Source: Plicaturopsis crispa FD-325 SS-3
Lineage: Eukaryota > Basidiomycota > Agaricomycetes > Amylocorticiales > Amylocorticiaceae
DNA length: 64,000 nt
Assembly: GCA_000827205.1 (NCBI GenBank)
Contig: KN832562.1
Span: 983,349-1,047,348 of the forward strand
Direction: 5' to 3'
A program made the position numbers and the translations under genes. How positions within the stretch are numbered: position 1 is the stretch's first letter; every line of letters begins with the position of its first letter. Of the stretch, positions 47,225 through 58,989 are shown in pieces. The notes below the pieces were generated by a model. The model did not search any database. It was not told the origin of the DNA and worked only from the letters and a program-made list of their open reading frames with translations.

Positions 47225-49546
47225 CCTGGAGTTACTAGCTTGACGGTGTTGAAATGCTGAATGAGCGTGTATCTATCGGTTTGTGTGTACCGCCGGTGTA
47301 CAAGGCCGATCTTCTGAGCCAGCCAGAGATACGTGGGGAGAAAAAGAGTGTCTGGGTTTCGCCCATTTCCATCCTGTCGAAGCTCGTATTTATCCATGTG
47401 GGTCCCCATCCCCATCAGCCTGCTCACGTGTCTCTTCACTAATGGCTGCCGTCTCTTTGTTATAGTCACGGACACCACAAAATGTTCATGGAATACAAAA
47501 GACACGTTCGACGGCGCGTCCAACAGCGGTGTCTGACTTCTTCTTGGATAGTCAAGGCAGACCCGGGATGAGAAGAATCCGATTGATCGATGCGCGCACG
47601 AGAACATCTTGTTGAAGTTGTTTCGCTGGCAGGTCGCTATGATACGCTACCACTGGTGTATAATACTGATTGAACGACACAGTGTCAGTGGTATACAAGG
47701 TTGTCTTCTTTTGTTCTCAGTTGTCTCTATTGTCCGACGAGATCCTGACCAGTAACTATAGGGTAATACTTATTGTCCCGAGTACATATGACACCGACCT
47801 CCGTGGATTGCGTAGCGAGAAGTTTTACAATAACTGGCATCTGTCTCGTTTTTTTCCTTAGGCAGCATGCAGCTGGCAGACCTGCGCCGTCAATTAATTT
47901 GCAAAGCGTTGTTTGGCGATAACTTTGGAACCAAATAACGCAACTGCGGCCTCGTGGGCGACTTCGCAAAAGTTGGTCGAGCCTTCCACAGTTAACCTTC
48001 ATTCTTGCGACCACATTCGCAGCAGGTTGGTATACATTTATGATGTATGATACCTTGCTCCTCGTAACGAATCGCCCGTACGAATACGAAGGCACTCTAC
48101 AAGACCATGACTCGGGACTGTGACAGTGCCTGCGCGACGCGGCCGTCAGCTGAGGAAAGCACAAAGTCCGATCTCAAGAGTCCTGCTCGACAGTCACTCA
48201 GGCGAGCATTCTATGGCGTTCTCTATCCGTGTAGCCTATCTGACGCTGACATCAGGGGCCGCGCCGGTCTTTCAAGCGCCGAAACCCTTAGGAGTCTTTC
48301 GCGCTACGGCGGCCTTCAGGCTACTGCACTGGCCTTCCGACTTGATTGACTGCAGGACAGACATGCTTCGGTCTGTGCTTGCGAATACACTGGTCGTGTT
48401 TGACAGCCCACACTGCTACTCTAGCCTCGACACAGGCCGGACGCACTGTCCACGCCGACGCGCCCATCAACTCGAACGCTGGTCCACTGCATTGCATGGT
48501 GCATGATCGCGTAATCAGATATATAACACGTCAGTTAACAGCTGGATATGCGTTGTGCTAACTACCTTATTGCAGTATCTTGTCTCAGCAAACCACGGGG
48601 GATACAACAACTGCGATGATGCCGCGTTACGCAGACACGCCGTTTCCGGGCTGTGTATTCGGCCCGATGCCTTCAATGCGCGCAAGTCACTTGCCGCTGT
48701 ATTCCTATTCCGCGGAATATATGTACAGGGGCACGAGTGCAGCACGACCACCGCTTCTGGATCACAATGCTGTGACACTAGCGCATCATACTCAGCATCT
48801 TTGTGAACGTGTGGCACGGACCGGCGAATGCATCAGTCATGGATATGCATGGCAAAGACTGTGGCCGTTGCTCTCGTTATCATTCGGTGCACCTTCCTTA
48901 TGATAAAAGCAACCGGCATCTTTAGAAATGTACGTCCATTGCCTGCGTGGTTTGTAGTATCAGCGCGCGCCGTCTAACGGGCTCACTCGAGGTTGCATGC
49001 TTCCGACGTTGCAGGGAAAATACTGGCGTAGCCGGTACGGCTTCCTGATCAGCTGCAGGATCGGCAGGATCGAGCGTAGCCCGGCAGCGTACCGTTGATT
49101 TGTCCACGCATGGTGATTAAACATTTACTTGCTGTATCTGCGGTGCCATTCTCCTGAACGGTACTCAGGCTGGTCAGTGCAATTATACCGCGCATGCAAC
49201 GAGAACTCTAATGCACAAGGTCACTGTACTTCTGTAAATCGCAAGGGCCCAAGTATCTTTTCAGAAGTGCAGCGGCCCACAGCCTTGCACAGGAAGGCGC
49301 TCATCGTCGAGGATCCGGAGACTAAAGTTACCAAATCCGGACATTAAAGCCTGGGATTCCGTGACTTGCCGTGACTAAGACTGGGCAGTGAGCCTCGTGC
49401 CTTATTAATATTAGAATCTACAGCTGCACCGCCTTTAGCGTTCAAACGTTCATGAGTTACAAGGTATAAGAGCGGCTTAATCGTTTATTCTCCGTGCCCA
49501 CCTTTTCTCCCATCGCCATCTATTTCACCCGCGAGAACACGATATC
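47225..49546. other. 2.3-kb region without a recognised gene
   Basis: Lies upstream of both the minus-strand coiled-coil gene and the plus-strand Ser/Gly-rich gene, so it contains both promoters. Frames of 60-145 codons occur (47727-48164, 48120-48506, 48580-48903), but I see no domain, repeat or credible exon chain. Confidence 0.5.
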
Positions 49547-50605
49547 ATGTTCGTTCCATTCATCTCGACACCGCGAAAGACCTTATTCCGCCGGAAAGGA
49601 GGCGGAGGCGGGGGTAAAAGTGGTGGGAGCTCAGGAGGGTCGAAAAGTGGCGGGAGCAGCAGTGGCAGTGGGAGCAAGAGTGGAAGTGAGAGCCCGAGTA
49701 CAGGCACGACCAAGTCCGTACCGCTATCTGGCTCGAAACCAGCCGGCAAATCGAGTGCTACGGCCTACGGAAGTGGCGGCGGGGCTACGAGCATTATTCC
49801 CTCGGGGTCGTTGTTCGCAGGCAGATCACAAGGTGGCGCATCGCGGCAGCAGGTATTTGGTACCCGGTAAGTAACGATTGCGTTTGTTCTGTCTTGGTTA
49901 CTGACAATGCCTCGCAAGACAATATGGAAGTGGTTATCCAGGGCTCACCGGGCGCGGCGTCGCAGGACGCGGATTCCCCTTCTACTTCTATCCGCTTGCG
50001 TGGGGAGGAGTCGGTTTTGGTGGTGCAGCGTACTTGCACGACAATGAGGTAATGTTTCTCCTCTATTCACTCTTAATTGTCGATTTAAACGTGTTCTTCT
50101 GTTGCAGTACGGAGACCCCAGCAACTCCAGCCGACCTGGCGGTGCAGAAATGCAGGCCGCGTTCTCGTCAAATAGCACAAACTCGACATTCCATGTTCTA
50201 GCGGACAACTCGACCGTAGTATCCCTCATATCATCGATCACGGCCAACTGCTCGTTGTACATAAATACCTCGAACGCCTCAACGACACCGGTGCCATACG
50301 TTGCCAACGCCACTGGTGCACCACAGCCCGAACAGGCCGTGCAATATTTCCGCGCTAGCAGTGTTGCACTCACGCTAGATGGATACAACGATACCGCCGC
50401 GCTTAGCAACGACTCCAGCTTGCCCGACACACCGCTTCCCTCGACCGTGGACAACAACTTGTTGGACTGCTTGAATCAAACAATCGGACTTGCAGCCCCC
50501 CTCATCGACTCTGCAGCATTGTCCTCGTCAGCAAATACTCATTCCATGGGGATTGTGGTCACAATATGGGTCTTTTGGTGGTGTTTTGGTTCGCTCTTGG
50601 TATGA
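49547..50605 (+). CDS. Ser/Gly-rich probable cell-surface protein of unknown function
   Basis: Three exons join in frame: ATG 49547 (MFVPFISTPRKTLFRRKGGG), then GSGYPGLTGRGVAGRGFPFY and WGGVGFGGAAYLHDNE, then YGDPSNSSRPGGAEMQAAFS. Exon 1 is almost entirely Gly/Ser/Lys low complexity. The C-terminal part is rich in N-glycosylation sequons (NSTNST, NCSLYINTSNAST, NATGA, NDTAAL, NQT) and ends in a hydrophobic helix MGIVVTIWVFWWCFGSLLV at the stop. This suits a glycosylated, membrane- or GPI-anchored surface protein. The N-terminus is not a standard signal peptide. The region between the low-complexity part and the sequons (FPFYFYPLAWGGVGFGGAAY) looks conserved in type, as in other agaricomycete hypothetical proteins. 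Function unknown. Confidence 0.65.
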
Positions 50606-51267
50606 TCGACTTTTTGGGTTTGAGTCTGTCACGCACACTTTCTTTTGTCGATACCATGTTGTCGTTGATGTGGATACCCTATGTACCCATCGGTTAATGA
50701 GTATACTTATTCGCGTAGGAAGTCCGAGCAAGCAGTCTCCGAGGACCAATATCGTCATACTATCTTCTTCCGCTCGCTTAGCAGTTTAATCTAAGTTCGG
50801 GAGCCGGGAAGGAGTGGAAATTAAAGTTCCCCAGCTTGTCGATCTCTCTTGCGAGCTGCGTTCGTTCTCTGCACTGGTGTTGCACGTCCGAGTCGGACTT
50901 GGGCCCCATTAATCCCTCATCTATTTGCCGTCAGTTGTGTGAGAATTGGGGAGTCACACGTCGGGATATATAAACGAGGTGTGAATCTCGCACGGTTCAG
51001 TAACAATTATAACAGCTGATCGATGCCCAGGATCCTAGGCCGGACAATCTGCCTGTTCAACTTGGGCGACGGAGGTCGCGCCAAACGAAAACTCGAGCTT
51101 CATTCAACTGAACACTCCAGTTAGATAGCAGAGCGCTGCTCAAGAGCCTCGCTTAGCTATCCGTGCTGCGGCATTTACAAGAAAACTCAGGGCCTTCCGG
51201 TACGTGCTTGACCACAAAGAAATGTTTAGTTTTGCGTGGCTTACTACTTCTTATAGCACTTGTCGGA
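50606..51267. other. Promoter and leader region of the WNCQDWC-protein gene
   Basis: A TATATAAA box is at 50967-50974. The leader to the ATG at 51268 is about 270 nt and may contain an intron ending at ttatag (about 51255). No other gene is seen. Confidence 0.45.
50967..50974 (+). promoter_or_regulatory. TATA box
   Basis: TATATAAA in an otherwise GC-rich promoter, about 300 bp before the predicted ATG at 51268. The distance implies a long or spliced leader. Confidence 0.5.
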
Positions 51268-51804
51268 ATGCCTACTGAACCACGCTATCTACCCAATAAT
51301 GGTCGCGTCGCGTCGATGTGGCGTCCCACAGACGTCGACCATCTCTTCGCCGATCCCGCGACGCCCCTCACGGTGTTCCTCGCAGTGGTTCATATACCCT
51401 CCGTGCTTACCGTCGACGACCCACGGCAATACCACTGGGCGCTGTGCTGGGTGGTCGGGCACACCACGGACCGGCGCGGCCGCAAGCACACGGTGCACCG
51501 CCTGCTGCAGATCGTACAGGAGCACGGGCACGACCACCTGACGAACTGGGGCGCCATGACGAAGATTGGGAGCCTCGACACCGCGGACGTGCCCACCGTG
51601 AGCTGTCCGGTGGCTACGCTGACACTCGAGCAGCGCAGGGCGCTTGAGGTCATTGGCGAGGACATGCCCGTGCGCGTCCCGGATGGGGTGTGGAATTGTC
51701 AGGACTGGTGCATATCCGTGCTCGAGGAGGCGAGGAAGCAGGGGCTTGTGACCGAGGCGGAAATCGCCAGCGCGCTAGAGGCCGCACGGAATGCGTTCAA
51801 GTAA
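51268..51804 (+). CDS. Small conserved-type protein with a WNCQDWC motif, function unknown
   Basis: Single-exon ORF of 178 residues from ATG 51268 (MPTEPRYLPNNGRVASMW); the frame is open further upstream, but only non-ATG codons are there. Visible features are TPLTVFLAVVHIPSVLTVDD, YHWALCWVVGHTTDRRGRKH and HRLLQIVQEHGHDHLTNWGA, and near the C-terminus VPDGVWNCQDWCISVLEEAR followed by KQGLVTEAEIASALEAARNA. The combination of a His-rich centre and N-C-Q-D-W-C with a short helical tail recalls small uncharacterised basidiomycete proteins (NlpC/permuted-papain-like by arrangement: a His region and an N-C-Q-D-W segment). That link is speculative. No signal peptide or TM helix. High codon GC3 suggests a well-expressed host gene. 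Confidence 0.65.
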   Translation: MPTEPRYLPNNGRVASMWRPTDVDHLFADPATPLTVFLAVVHIPSVLTVDDPRQYHWALCWVVGHTTDRRGRKHTVHRLLQIVQEHGHDHLTNWGAMTKIGSLDTADVPTVSCPVATLTLEQRRALEVIGEDMPVRVPDGVWNCQDWCISVLEEARKQGLVTEAEIASALEAARNAFK

Positions 51805-52343
51805 GCATACTAATTATTTATGGAGGATATAGTTCAGAGGTTTGTCACTACGCACGACGGGTACCCGTTCAACCGCTGTCCGCAACGCATGGGTTCGAAA
51901 ATATTGTGTAGATGAGTACAAGGAATTTCTTGCTGGGACAGTCGAAATCACCGCAGTCTGAGTCATCGCTACAGGAGGCGCAGAACAGTTAATTGGAAGT
52001 GTCGTGCATACACACAATAGTGTCCATGTTGCTCATCTTAACAATGAAATAAATGTGCAACACAATTAGCGGGAGCGGGTAATTGTCTACAATATCGCCC
52101 TGGATTGGCCTCTAGAGACACCGTCTACAGCTTTCATGGCGACCACTTACTGCGTCATCTGCTATGTATTATGGAGCTACATGATAAATACAAAGTGAGA
52201 CGGTCGAGCACCCGATACTTCTCAAACATACCTGTCCCCTCGATTGGATCACTGGCTGGCTCAGGATCCTAGAACCGATACACCGACCCGATTATCCAGT
52301 CTTTTTTAGCACTTCAGCACTCGGTAGAAGCGATCACTTCAGG
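51805..52343. other. Intergenic region
   Basis: 539 bp, AT-richer than the flanking genes, containing the 3' flank of the small-protein gene and the promoter of the coiled-coil gene. No gene seen. Confidence 0.5.
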
Positions 52344-54079
52344 ATGAGCACGCAGCATGGACCCGCGATCACAAGCATGTTCGGGCGGCGTAGGTCGCAT
52401 ACCAGAAACGCGACACCGGGACCGAGCGCGCGCCCGTTACCTGGTGCGCCCAACAATCCAGGAATGGACACCTCAAGCATACCGGAGCACTACGTCTTGC
52501 CTGAGATCGACCCTGTGAGCACAACCTTCGCCTGCAGATGTATGTTGAGGGCACCAACCGATCTTTTCTTATACAGGGGCCCCGCGAGTTTGGCAGTTAC
52601 AACTCGGAAGTACACGCTGTGCCTGGTGCAGGCATCAGCGAGGCCAGTGACCGAGTCCCGGAAGCTATGTCACAAAGGAATGATTCCGGATTAGCTCAGG
52701 CAGGACATCCTCCTCTACCAGCCGACGAGACCTCAAGCGCCCAGCACTTAGCGGTGCCAGTGGTATCAGACCCGCATTCCGTCCCTCTCGTGTCACCACG
52801 GAGGCAACTTCTGACGGAAGTGGATGAGCTCCAAACTCGGCTTGATGTGCTCATCGCGCAAGCCACAGCGGCCCAGGAGCAGGCCTACGAGGAGGATATT
52901 GCCACCCTGGCGCGTCAGCGCGACGAGCACCTGCGGTCGCAAGGAGACGACGCTCGACGCGCAGCTGAGGCCTTGCACAACGTGGAGGAGGAGAAGACGC
53001 TAGCAGACATACTCCGTCTGCAGACAAACCGGCTCGAACTGGAAGTCCGCCGGTTACGTGACACACACCGTGTGGCGCTCGCTGAGCGGGACAAAGCCCG
53101 GAACCAACTGGATGAGACCCAGAGAGAGGTGCGACGTGCATCGAACAGCCGTGATGTAGAAGTCGATGCATGGCACAGGAACGTCGCAGCTTGGCAAGGC
53201 TTGTGGAACGATGCAGCGCGACAAACCGTTGAGCGGCAAAAAGAGCTGGGGTCAATGCAGCTTGCAGAGATCTTGGCAATAGTAGAGGAGCGTTCAGCGA
53301 AACGCCAGATAGATTGGATGGCGGAGACGCTAGGGAAAATCTCCCGTGGGGAATGGGTTGGCGATGGCGAGCAGCTGTACAGGCGATGGATGAAGGAGGA
53401 GCTGACTAGCATAGAGGCTGAAACGGTTGCAGCTAGCACAGAGGCGACGCGGATGAGCATTCAAGTACAGGATGCTCAGGGAGAATTGCCGCAGATGCAA
53501 GCGAGGAGGGACGCTGCGCGGGCCCGAGGGACAAACTTCCAATTGCAGCGCGATAGACTTCGGGTAGCAGTATTGCTAGCAGGGACGGGAAGCGCATCGA
53601 CCACATTCATGCAGGCACCTCTGGCGGCATACGACGAACAACGCGGCGCAGACGTCCCAGGCGCGTTCGAGAACAGCAGGGATGAGCAAGCTGCAGCTGC
53701 CGAGTCTGACCAGTGGGACGACATCCCTTTTCCGAGTCCAATCAGCTCCCATACGCCGGAGTTTCTTGCGTCCGGAATTGAAACGTCTGACTCAGGGAGC
53801 TATGGCTCTGGGATGTTCCGTTACAGCCCTCCACCCGCCTCGCCAAGTGCGTATGGTCTGTCGGAGGTGTATAGCACGGCAGAATCGCGACCAGATTCCA
53901 TGTCTGTGGACGGCACACGAAGCTCGTCCGCTTGGTATGGCATACATTCGGACGCATCGGGACACCATCTATCGAACGCCTTCGCCGCTGCGCTCCAAGG
54001 ATCGGGAAACACATCGGAGCTGGACCGCACAGAGGACACTCGCCGCGAGAACTATAAGGCCGATTTCGAACACGCTTGA
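52344..54079 (+). CDS. Coiled-coil protein of unknown function
   Basis: Two exons: 52344-52514 (MSTQHGPAITSMFGRRRSHT ... VLPEIDP) and 52577-54079, joined in phase 0 at consensus gtgagc and tatacag, giving about 557 residues. The central 300 residues are a long coiled coil (VDELQTRLDVLIAQATAAQE, RRLRDTHRVALAERDKARNQ, LDETQREVRRASNSRDVEVD, RWMKEELTSIEAETVAASTE). Both ends are Ser/Pro-rich and disordered, and the C-terminus reads TRRENYKADFEHA. It is similar in architecture to the protein at 45195-47224, but I see no clear sequence homology. The last 60 codons lie inside duplicated block A, and a degraded copy of them is at 60250-60433. No function can be assigned. Confidence 0.7.
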
Positions 54080-54776
54080 TCTGGGTAGAGGGAGAAATGC
54101 CTTGGAAGGATCGATCATGCGCGTTACCTGTACACAGCGAGTCCTTTTGCCGAGGCCGTCGAAACTATGCATGATGCGAGTGCTACATGCTGCAAATGGG
54201 CGATGAATTTCCAAGTAACTGTGTGACAAGATGATGCATGTTGGACCAGCAGGCTCAGGAGAGCTGCTTTCGATGATAGCTGCAACAAGAAAGGGTACTT
54301 TCATGGAGTCAGGGAGGACGCGGACGCAGATGAGCGACACTAATCAGAGTGTGTACGCATCTTGAAGGCATGGCTTACGTAATTTCCGCCGCGTCTGAGT
54401 GGCCTGCAAAAGTTAGGAGTTTCAAGTTGAACTTGCATGAAATTCACCGTCTCGACCAAGTTTCGACGATAAACTGCCTATCCTCTCGTGCTCGTGGTCC
54501 TCCTTGCATACTTCATCTAGTACACTCGCAGATGGTCCGAAGTTCTCAGACTTTCAAGCTCGAAAACTGAGCAACAGCTATCAAGAAACGCATAGCACAT
54601 CCGCCGCGGGTACGCGTATGCATCCGGGCACCGGCATGGTTTGCTGCAGGTGAGCTTTTCCGCTCTCCTCGTCGCGATTAGCGGAAACGCGAAAATTGAT
54701 AAATACGTCAATGCCACAGCATTGGTCTCTAATTCACCCCTCACAAACCCACGACAAGCCCCAGTATCTCGTTAGC
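54080..54776. other. Spacer between the coiled-coil and SDR genes
   Basis: 697 bp inside block A with a closely matching counterpart at about 60434-60998. It contains the SDR promoter. No gene seen. Confidence 0.5.
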
Positions 54777-55728
54777 ATGTCCTCTCTAGCCGCTGTTCGA
54801 GCTGCCAACGCAGCACACGCATTCCCGCCTCGCCCTGTCGCCCTTTTCATCGGTGGAACGTCAGGCATTGGCCAGGGCACAGTCGAAGCTTTCGCCCGGA
54901 GCACGAAGGGAAACGCGCATATCATCATATGTGGTCGCAATCGCGCTGCAGCCGACTCCATTATCGCCTCGTTCCCCAAGCCCGCCAACGTTACGCATGA
55001 ATTCGTACAGTGCGACGTGTCTCTGATGCGGAATGTGCACGCGACCACCGACTCTCTGCTTGCGCGCCTCCCAAAATTGAACTACCTGTTTACCTCGACT
55101 GGGATTATGAATCTGAACGGTCGGACCGAGACGGAAGAGGGGATCGACGTGAAGCTGGCCGCGCACTACTATTCGCGGTGGAAGTTCATAAATGAGCTAT
55201 TACCGTTGCTGCAAAAGGCGGCTGATGCAGGGGAGGATGCGAAAGTGATGTCGATGTTCTCTGCCGGCGGAAACGGACAAATCGACCTGGACGACCTCGG
55301 GCTCAAGAAGACTTACAGCGTACGGAAAGCCGCTGTACAGGGTCCCACGTACAATGATCTTATGGTCGAGGTGAGCCATATCAGCGAAAGTTATGTGCCT
55401 GTTCTCATGCGTGGTACAGGATTTCGCTGGGCGGCATCCTGACGTTGCATTTACACACGCCTACCCGGGCGGTGTGCGCACACCACTGCTTCGCACAACG
55501 AAAGGAGTTGCGAAGTATACGATAGGGCCGGTGATACACGCACTGTTGTACCCGTTCACGATCTCACAGGAGGAATCTGGAGAGTACATGCTCCGTGGAC
55601 TCTTGTCAAGTGAAAAGGGCGTAAACTACAAGGGATCAAGGGCCGAAGATCTCGGCAGGAACCCGTCGTCAACACCCGAAGCGAGGAAGAAACTTTGGGA
55701 CCACACCGTCGAGGCCACCAACGTCTGA
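54777..55728 (+). CDS. Short-chain dehydrogenase/reductase (SDR), intact copy
   Basis: NAD(P)-dependent SDR of a fungal family of about 300 residues. Two exons, 54777-55370 and 55420-55728, with a 49-nt intron. The start MSSLAAVRAANAAHAFPPRP precedes VALFIGGTSGIGQGTVEAFA, the dinucleotide-binding TGxxxGxG-type loop. Then IIICGRNRAAADSIIASFPK, FVQCDVSLM, LNYLFTSTGIMNLNGRTETE, and the central KVMSMFSAGGNGQIDLDDLG, which holds the catalytic Ser. The expected Tyr is in GPTYNDLMVEDFA; the canonical YxxxK Lys is replaced by Met, as far as I can align it. The C-terminus has VAFTHAYPGGVRTPLLR and ends LWDHTVEATNV. Upstream in-frame ATGs (54696, 54714) exist but give an unlikely N-terminus. A truncated second copy is in block B. 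Confidence 0.85.
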
Positions 55729-56917
55729 AGTCAGGTCTGTGCTGTTCTAACCATTTGAGCTATGTATGTCTGAACACCGGCGCCAGATTTTCGAACCGCG
55801 GGACGTCTGTTGCTATGAATAGGCCCTGCCGTCTATCTCTGTAAGTATCGTCGATCGTCTGCTTTTGTACGCATTGTTATCCGTTTTGTGCCTACCGATC
55901 ACGCGATTAGTGTTCCATATCTCTCTACGGTGCGCTCTGATCTCAGTTATATCACCCCACGCACTGCTCACATAGCACGGCAGGACCCGAATTGTTACAG
56001 TACTGTATGGGACGACTTAACTAATACAATTCTACGGTGAAAACCTATGTGGTCTGATCGCCTTCCGCAAGCCCAACACGTTCTCCCGAATCCCTATTAT
56101 GTTTGACGTGCTACAGCCTCGCAGACACTGCTCTGTATACCGCACGCTCAAGGCCGATCTGCTTGACCCACGCATGGTCCAATGTTGGCAGACCGCGCCC
56201 CATCTCTACTCTTTGTGGTCTACTGCCGGAGATTGCACACGGTATGCACATATTTAGCTCTCAGCCCGTCTATATGTATCGCGCTCATTCGTCGTGGCCA
56301 AGCTTGGCCGGGATGGCCATGCTCTTGCGCCTTCCCACAGCCGCAGACCAGATTCTATCATACGCTCGGCGAACACTGCACTCCGATTCATTTTGGCTAG
56401 TCGCAAGAGCTCATGAAGCGAATGTGTTCCTTCGCATGCCTCGACATTCTTAGTGACGGAGCGCCGTGGCGCCTGTCATGCGGTGCAATGACACAGACAT
56501 ATCTCTTTCTGCTCAACGCCTCATTGTTCTTGCGATGCATTCGTAGACTTCTAGTCGGGTCCGATGTTATCGAGGATCGTCGGAAGCCCATACCAGGTGA
56601 AATACAGAGCACTGCTCTTGTTGACCCGTCCCTTCCCTTTAGCGCGCCTGATTAGCGCGGCACTGAAACGTTGCGACGGTCAGCTCCATCGATCTTCTGT
56701 GTTTCGATAACTCGCATATTTCGTGTTTCGGGGATTTGCCGTCAGCGAACGAGCGCGTCTATCGCGTTCTATTATCTTTCGATGCTATGATAAAGCGCTG
56801 CTTATTCGAAAAGGTTAGCCCCACACTGCTCACAGCATTTTCGAGACTGACAGACGTACCTTCCGTGCGTCTCATTTGGAACGCCCGTGCGCAGCCTGTA
56901 CAGCACAGGGCAAGCAC
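55729..56917. other. Spacer between the SDR and caspase-domain genes
   Basis: About 1.2 kb inside block A, mirrored at 62770-63932 in block B. The frames here (56103-56453, 56413-56655) are not conserved in frame in block B, so they are probably not coding. Confidence 0.55.
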
Positions 56918-56923
56918 TATAAA
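56918..56923 (+). promoter_or_regulatory. TATA box of the caspase-domain gene (block A)
   Basis: TATAAA lies 37 bp before the ATG at 56960. The matching element in block B is at 63933-63938, so it is conserved between the duplicates. Confidence 0.55.
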
Positions 56924-56959
56924 GTTCACGTCAAGTGTCGCCCCAACCTGCATCCCGTC

Positions 56960-58054
56960 ATGCATCCCCCCACCTATGTGCCGCCAGTAGATGAGACGTC
57001 AATAAAGCGCAAAGCCCTTTCAATCGGCATAACGTACGGAGGAACCTTGCCTGGCCCTCACAAGGATGTTGAGGCTCTAAGCAAGTTTCTTACGAGACCC
57101 GGTGAGCACGTCACCCAATTTAGACGCGTCTTTGTTCTCACCATGTCACTGCATTTCCCAGAACTCGCGTATGATGTTACGACCATGATGGACGAGCCTG
57201 AATACGCTCCAGACCTTCGTCCTACGCGCGCAAATATCGTGAGTATCCGCAGACGGATGTACAGTTGACCAACAATGCTCAAAGGACGATTAGCTCGACC
57301 AGTGTAAAAAGTTGGTGGAGGATGTGAAGCCTGGACACCGCATCCTGTTCCATTGTGAGTGGCAACGGATGGCGTTTTCCATCTCTCTGTACTGTGTATC
57401 TCATCGTAAAGTATACAGATTCTGGGCATTCGGACCAGATCGATCAGGAAAAGGGATCGAAGATCCAGGAGCGAGACTTCAAGGATGAAGCCATAGTTCC
57501 TGAGGACGCGTACATGGACGAAGAATTGTCTTATATCAAAGAGAAGATGATTCTCGATGATGTCCGTCCGTCGTCCCTTCAAATTTCAGGTCAAGCTGCT
57601 GATTTTCATCCACAGGTCCTCTTCGACATTTTCTTCCAACGCCTTCCCCCTGGTAGTAACTTCGTCGTACGTTGTTATGCCTCTTTCCCTTTCCAGGTGA
57701 GTGAACGTGGTCAATTAGGCGATCATGGACACCTGCCATTCAGGCACCATGCTTGGTATGTTGCACTGCCAGAACCTTCCCGGTGCTAGCCAATAACTAG
57801 CCCTACAACCAGATCTTCCACACGTCATGTGTAACTCGTACACCTACAAAATCCACAAATCAATGTATCAAGAATCCCTCTCGGCCAAAGGCATCTGTCT
57901 TAGTCCCATCGATACAAACAATGTTCGTGCTATAGTTGATACTCTCTATACCCATACAATGCTCATGTACATCCATCTCAGCCTTATCAGTTCCCCACAC
58001 CGCTTGCGTCCCCTCTCACCGCGAATTCGACATCACAATCTTCTCAGACGATGA
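56960..58054 (+). CDS. Caspase-domain (peptidase C14, metacaspase-like) gene, 3' end uncertain
   Basis: Caspase-fold cysteine peptidase by motif order. Exon 1 from ATG 56960 (MHPPTYVPPVDETSIKRKAL) gives KRKALSIGITYGGTLPGPHK and DVEALSKFL, the first strand and helix of the p20 domain. Later exons carry YDVTTMMDEPEYAPDLRPTR; KKLVEDVKPGHRILFHY spliced to SGHSDQIDQ, containing the catalytic His (SGHS instead of the usual SGHG); DEAIVPED; and, after LPPGSNFV, AIMDTCHSGTML with the catalytic Cys. An exon reading LDLPHVMCNS follows, as in basidiomycete caspase proteins. One exon (from 57288) has an in-frame TAG before CKKLVED unless the acceptor ctcgaccag (about 57302) is used, which keeps frame. 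I cannot place the C-terminal exons; 58054 is just the next stop in the last frame followed. It may be a functional gene or a recent pseudogene. Confidence 0.55.
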
Positions 58055-58989
58055 CTTGGCTCCCGGCCGTGGAGACGATATCCCCATCACGTGCACCTTC
58101 AAGCATGGATTACTTCGATATGCCGTCGATCGTAAGCGGAATCTTCAAAGTATACCTCTTCGTGCTAACGCTCACTTCCCTAGCCCCACGAATCCTCAGA
58201 TAGTGAAACCGTTGATCAGAAAATCCTCAAACACGAGCAAAGGCGTCACGAGCATCTGGAAACTTACGTGACGAATATGCCCGCGCGTGAGTGTATGGGC
58301 AACTGCCCTATGTCACACCCGTCAAAGGCGAATGTGGTACGCAAATCGAGGCTTCGCAACGCGGCTGGGCCAATTGCTCATGTCGTTACCTATCTAGATT
58401 GCGTTCGCTGCGTGTGGCGATCCCCAACTCACACTAGAAACACCAGATGGGTCTTCCATGACGCGGGTCAGGAGCTAATTTTCTCGAGGTGGTTGGCGAT
58501 CTAACCTCGTTTTGTCGGACAGATGCTGGTCCAGATGTTAGGTAATTGCTCAATGCCGAGGTCTTGCCCCAGAAATTGAACACCTCCTCGAATACCTTCA
58601 GAAAAAAACCCACACCCACTGCTAAAGGACACAATCACAGAAATACGGTAATTTTAAATTCTGGAGCGAACAACGAAACAACTGATTGCATGTGTCTAGT
58701 GATTGTATCTTGAAGAAGAATGTTGCAGCGATCTTGGAATTTCATAAAATGCGTCCCACTTTTCCGCCGGGCAGTCCCCAGTCACTTTACAGGACGTCGC
58801 ATTTCATGCAAGAACCCATGGTGAGCACCTTTTATCGGGGTCTCTTTTTCCAGTCTGCTGACATGACCTTACAGCTAGCAAGTTTGGAACCATGCGTACG
58901 TGTACTGTTGTCCCCAAAATAGCCATAGTAATGACCCATCTTCGTCGGGCAGCATACCGGCGATCGCTTGTGGCTATAATGTTTCGAGG
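58055..58989. other. Region without an assigned gene downstream of the caspase-domain exons
   Basis: May contain the missing 3' exons of the caspase-domain gene. Frames at 58268-58504 and 58686-58922 are open, but I could not match them to caspase C-terminal features. Confidence 0.35.

Larger units (their letters stand above)
53896..57000. repeat. Segmental duplication, block A
   Basis: Carries the 3' end of the coiled-coil gene, the intact SDR gene, its 3' flank, and the promoter and start of the caspase-domain gene. It is matched by block B (60250 to the window edge) in the same order and orientation, with frequent substitutions and some indels. Confidence 0.85.

Noticed and set aside
57360-57385. 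SGNGW reading just after RILFH as the caspase His loop
   Set aside because: It lies in the intron and is out of frame; splicing to 57419 gives the better HYSGHS loop.
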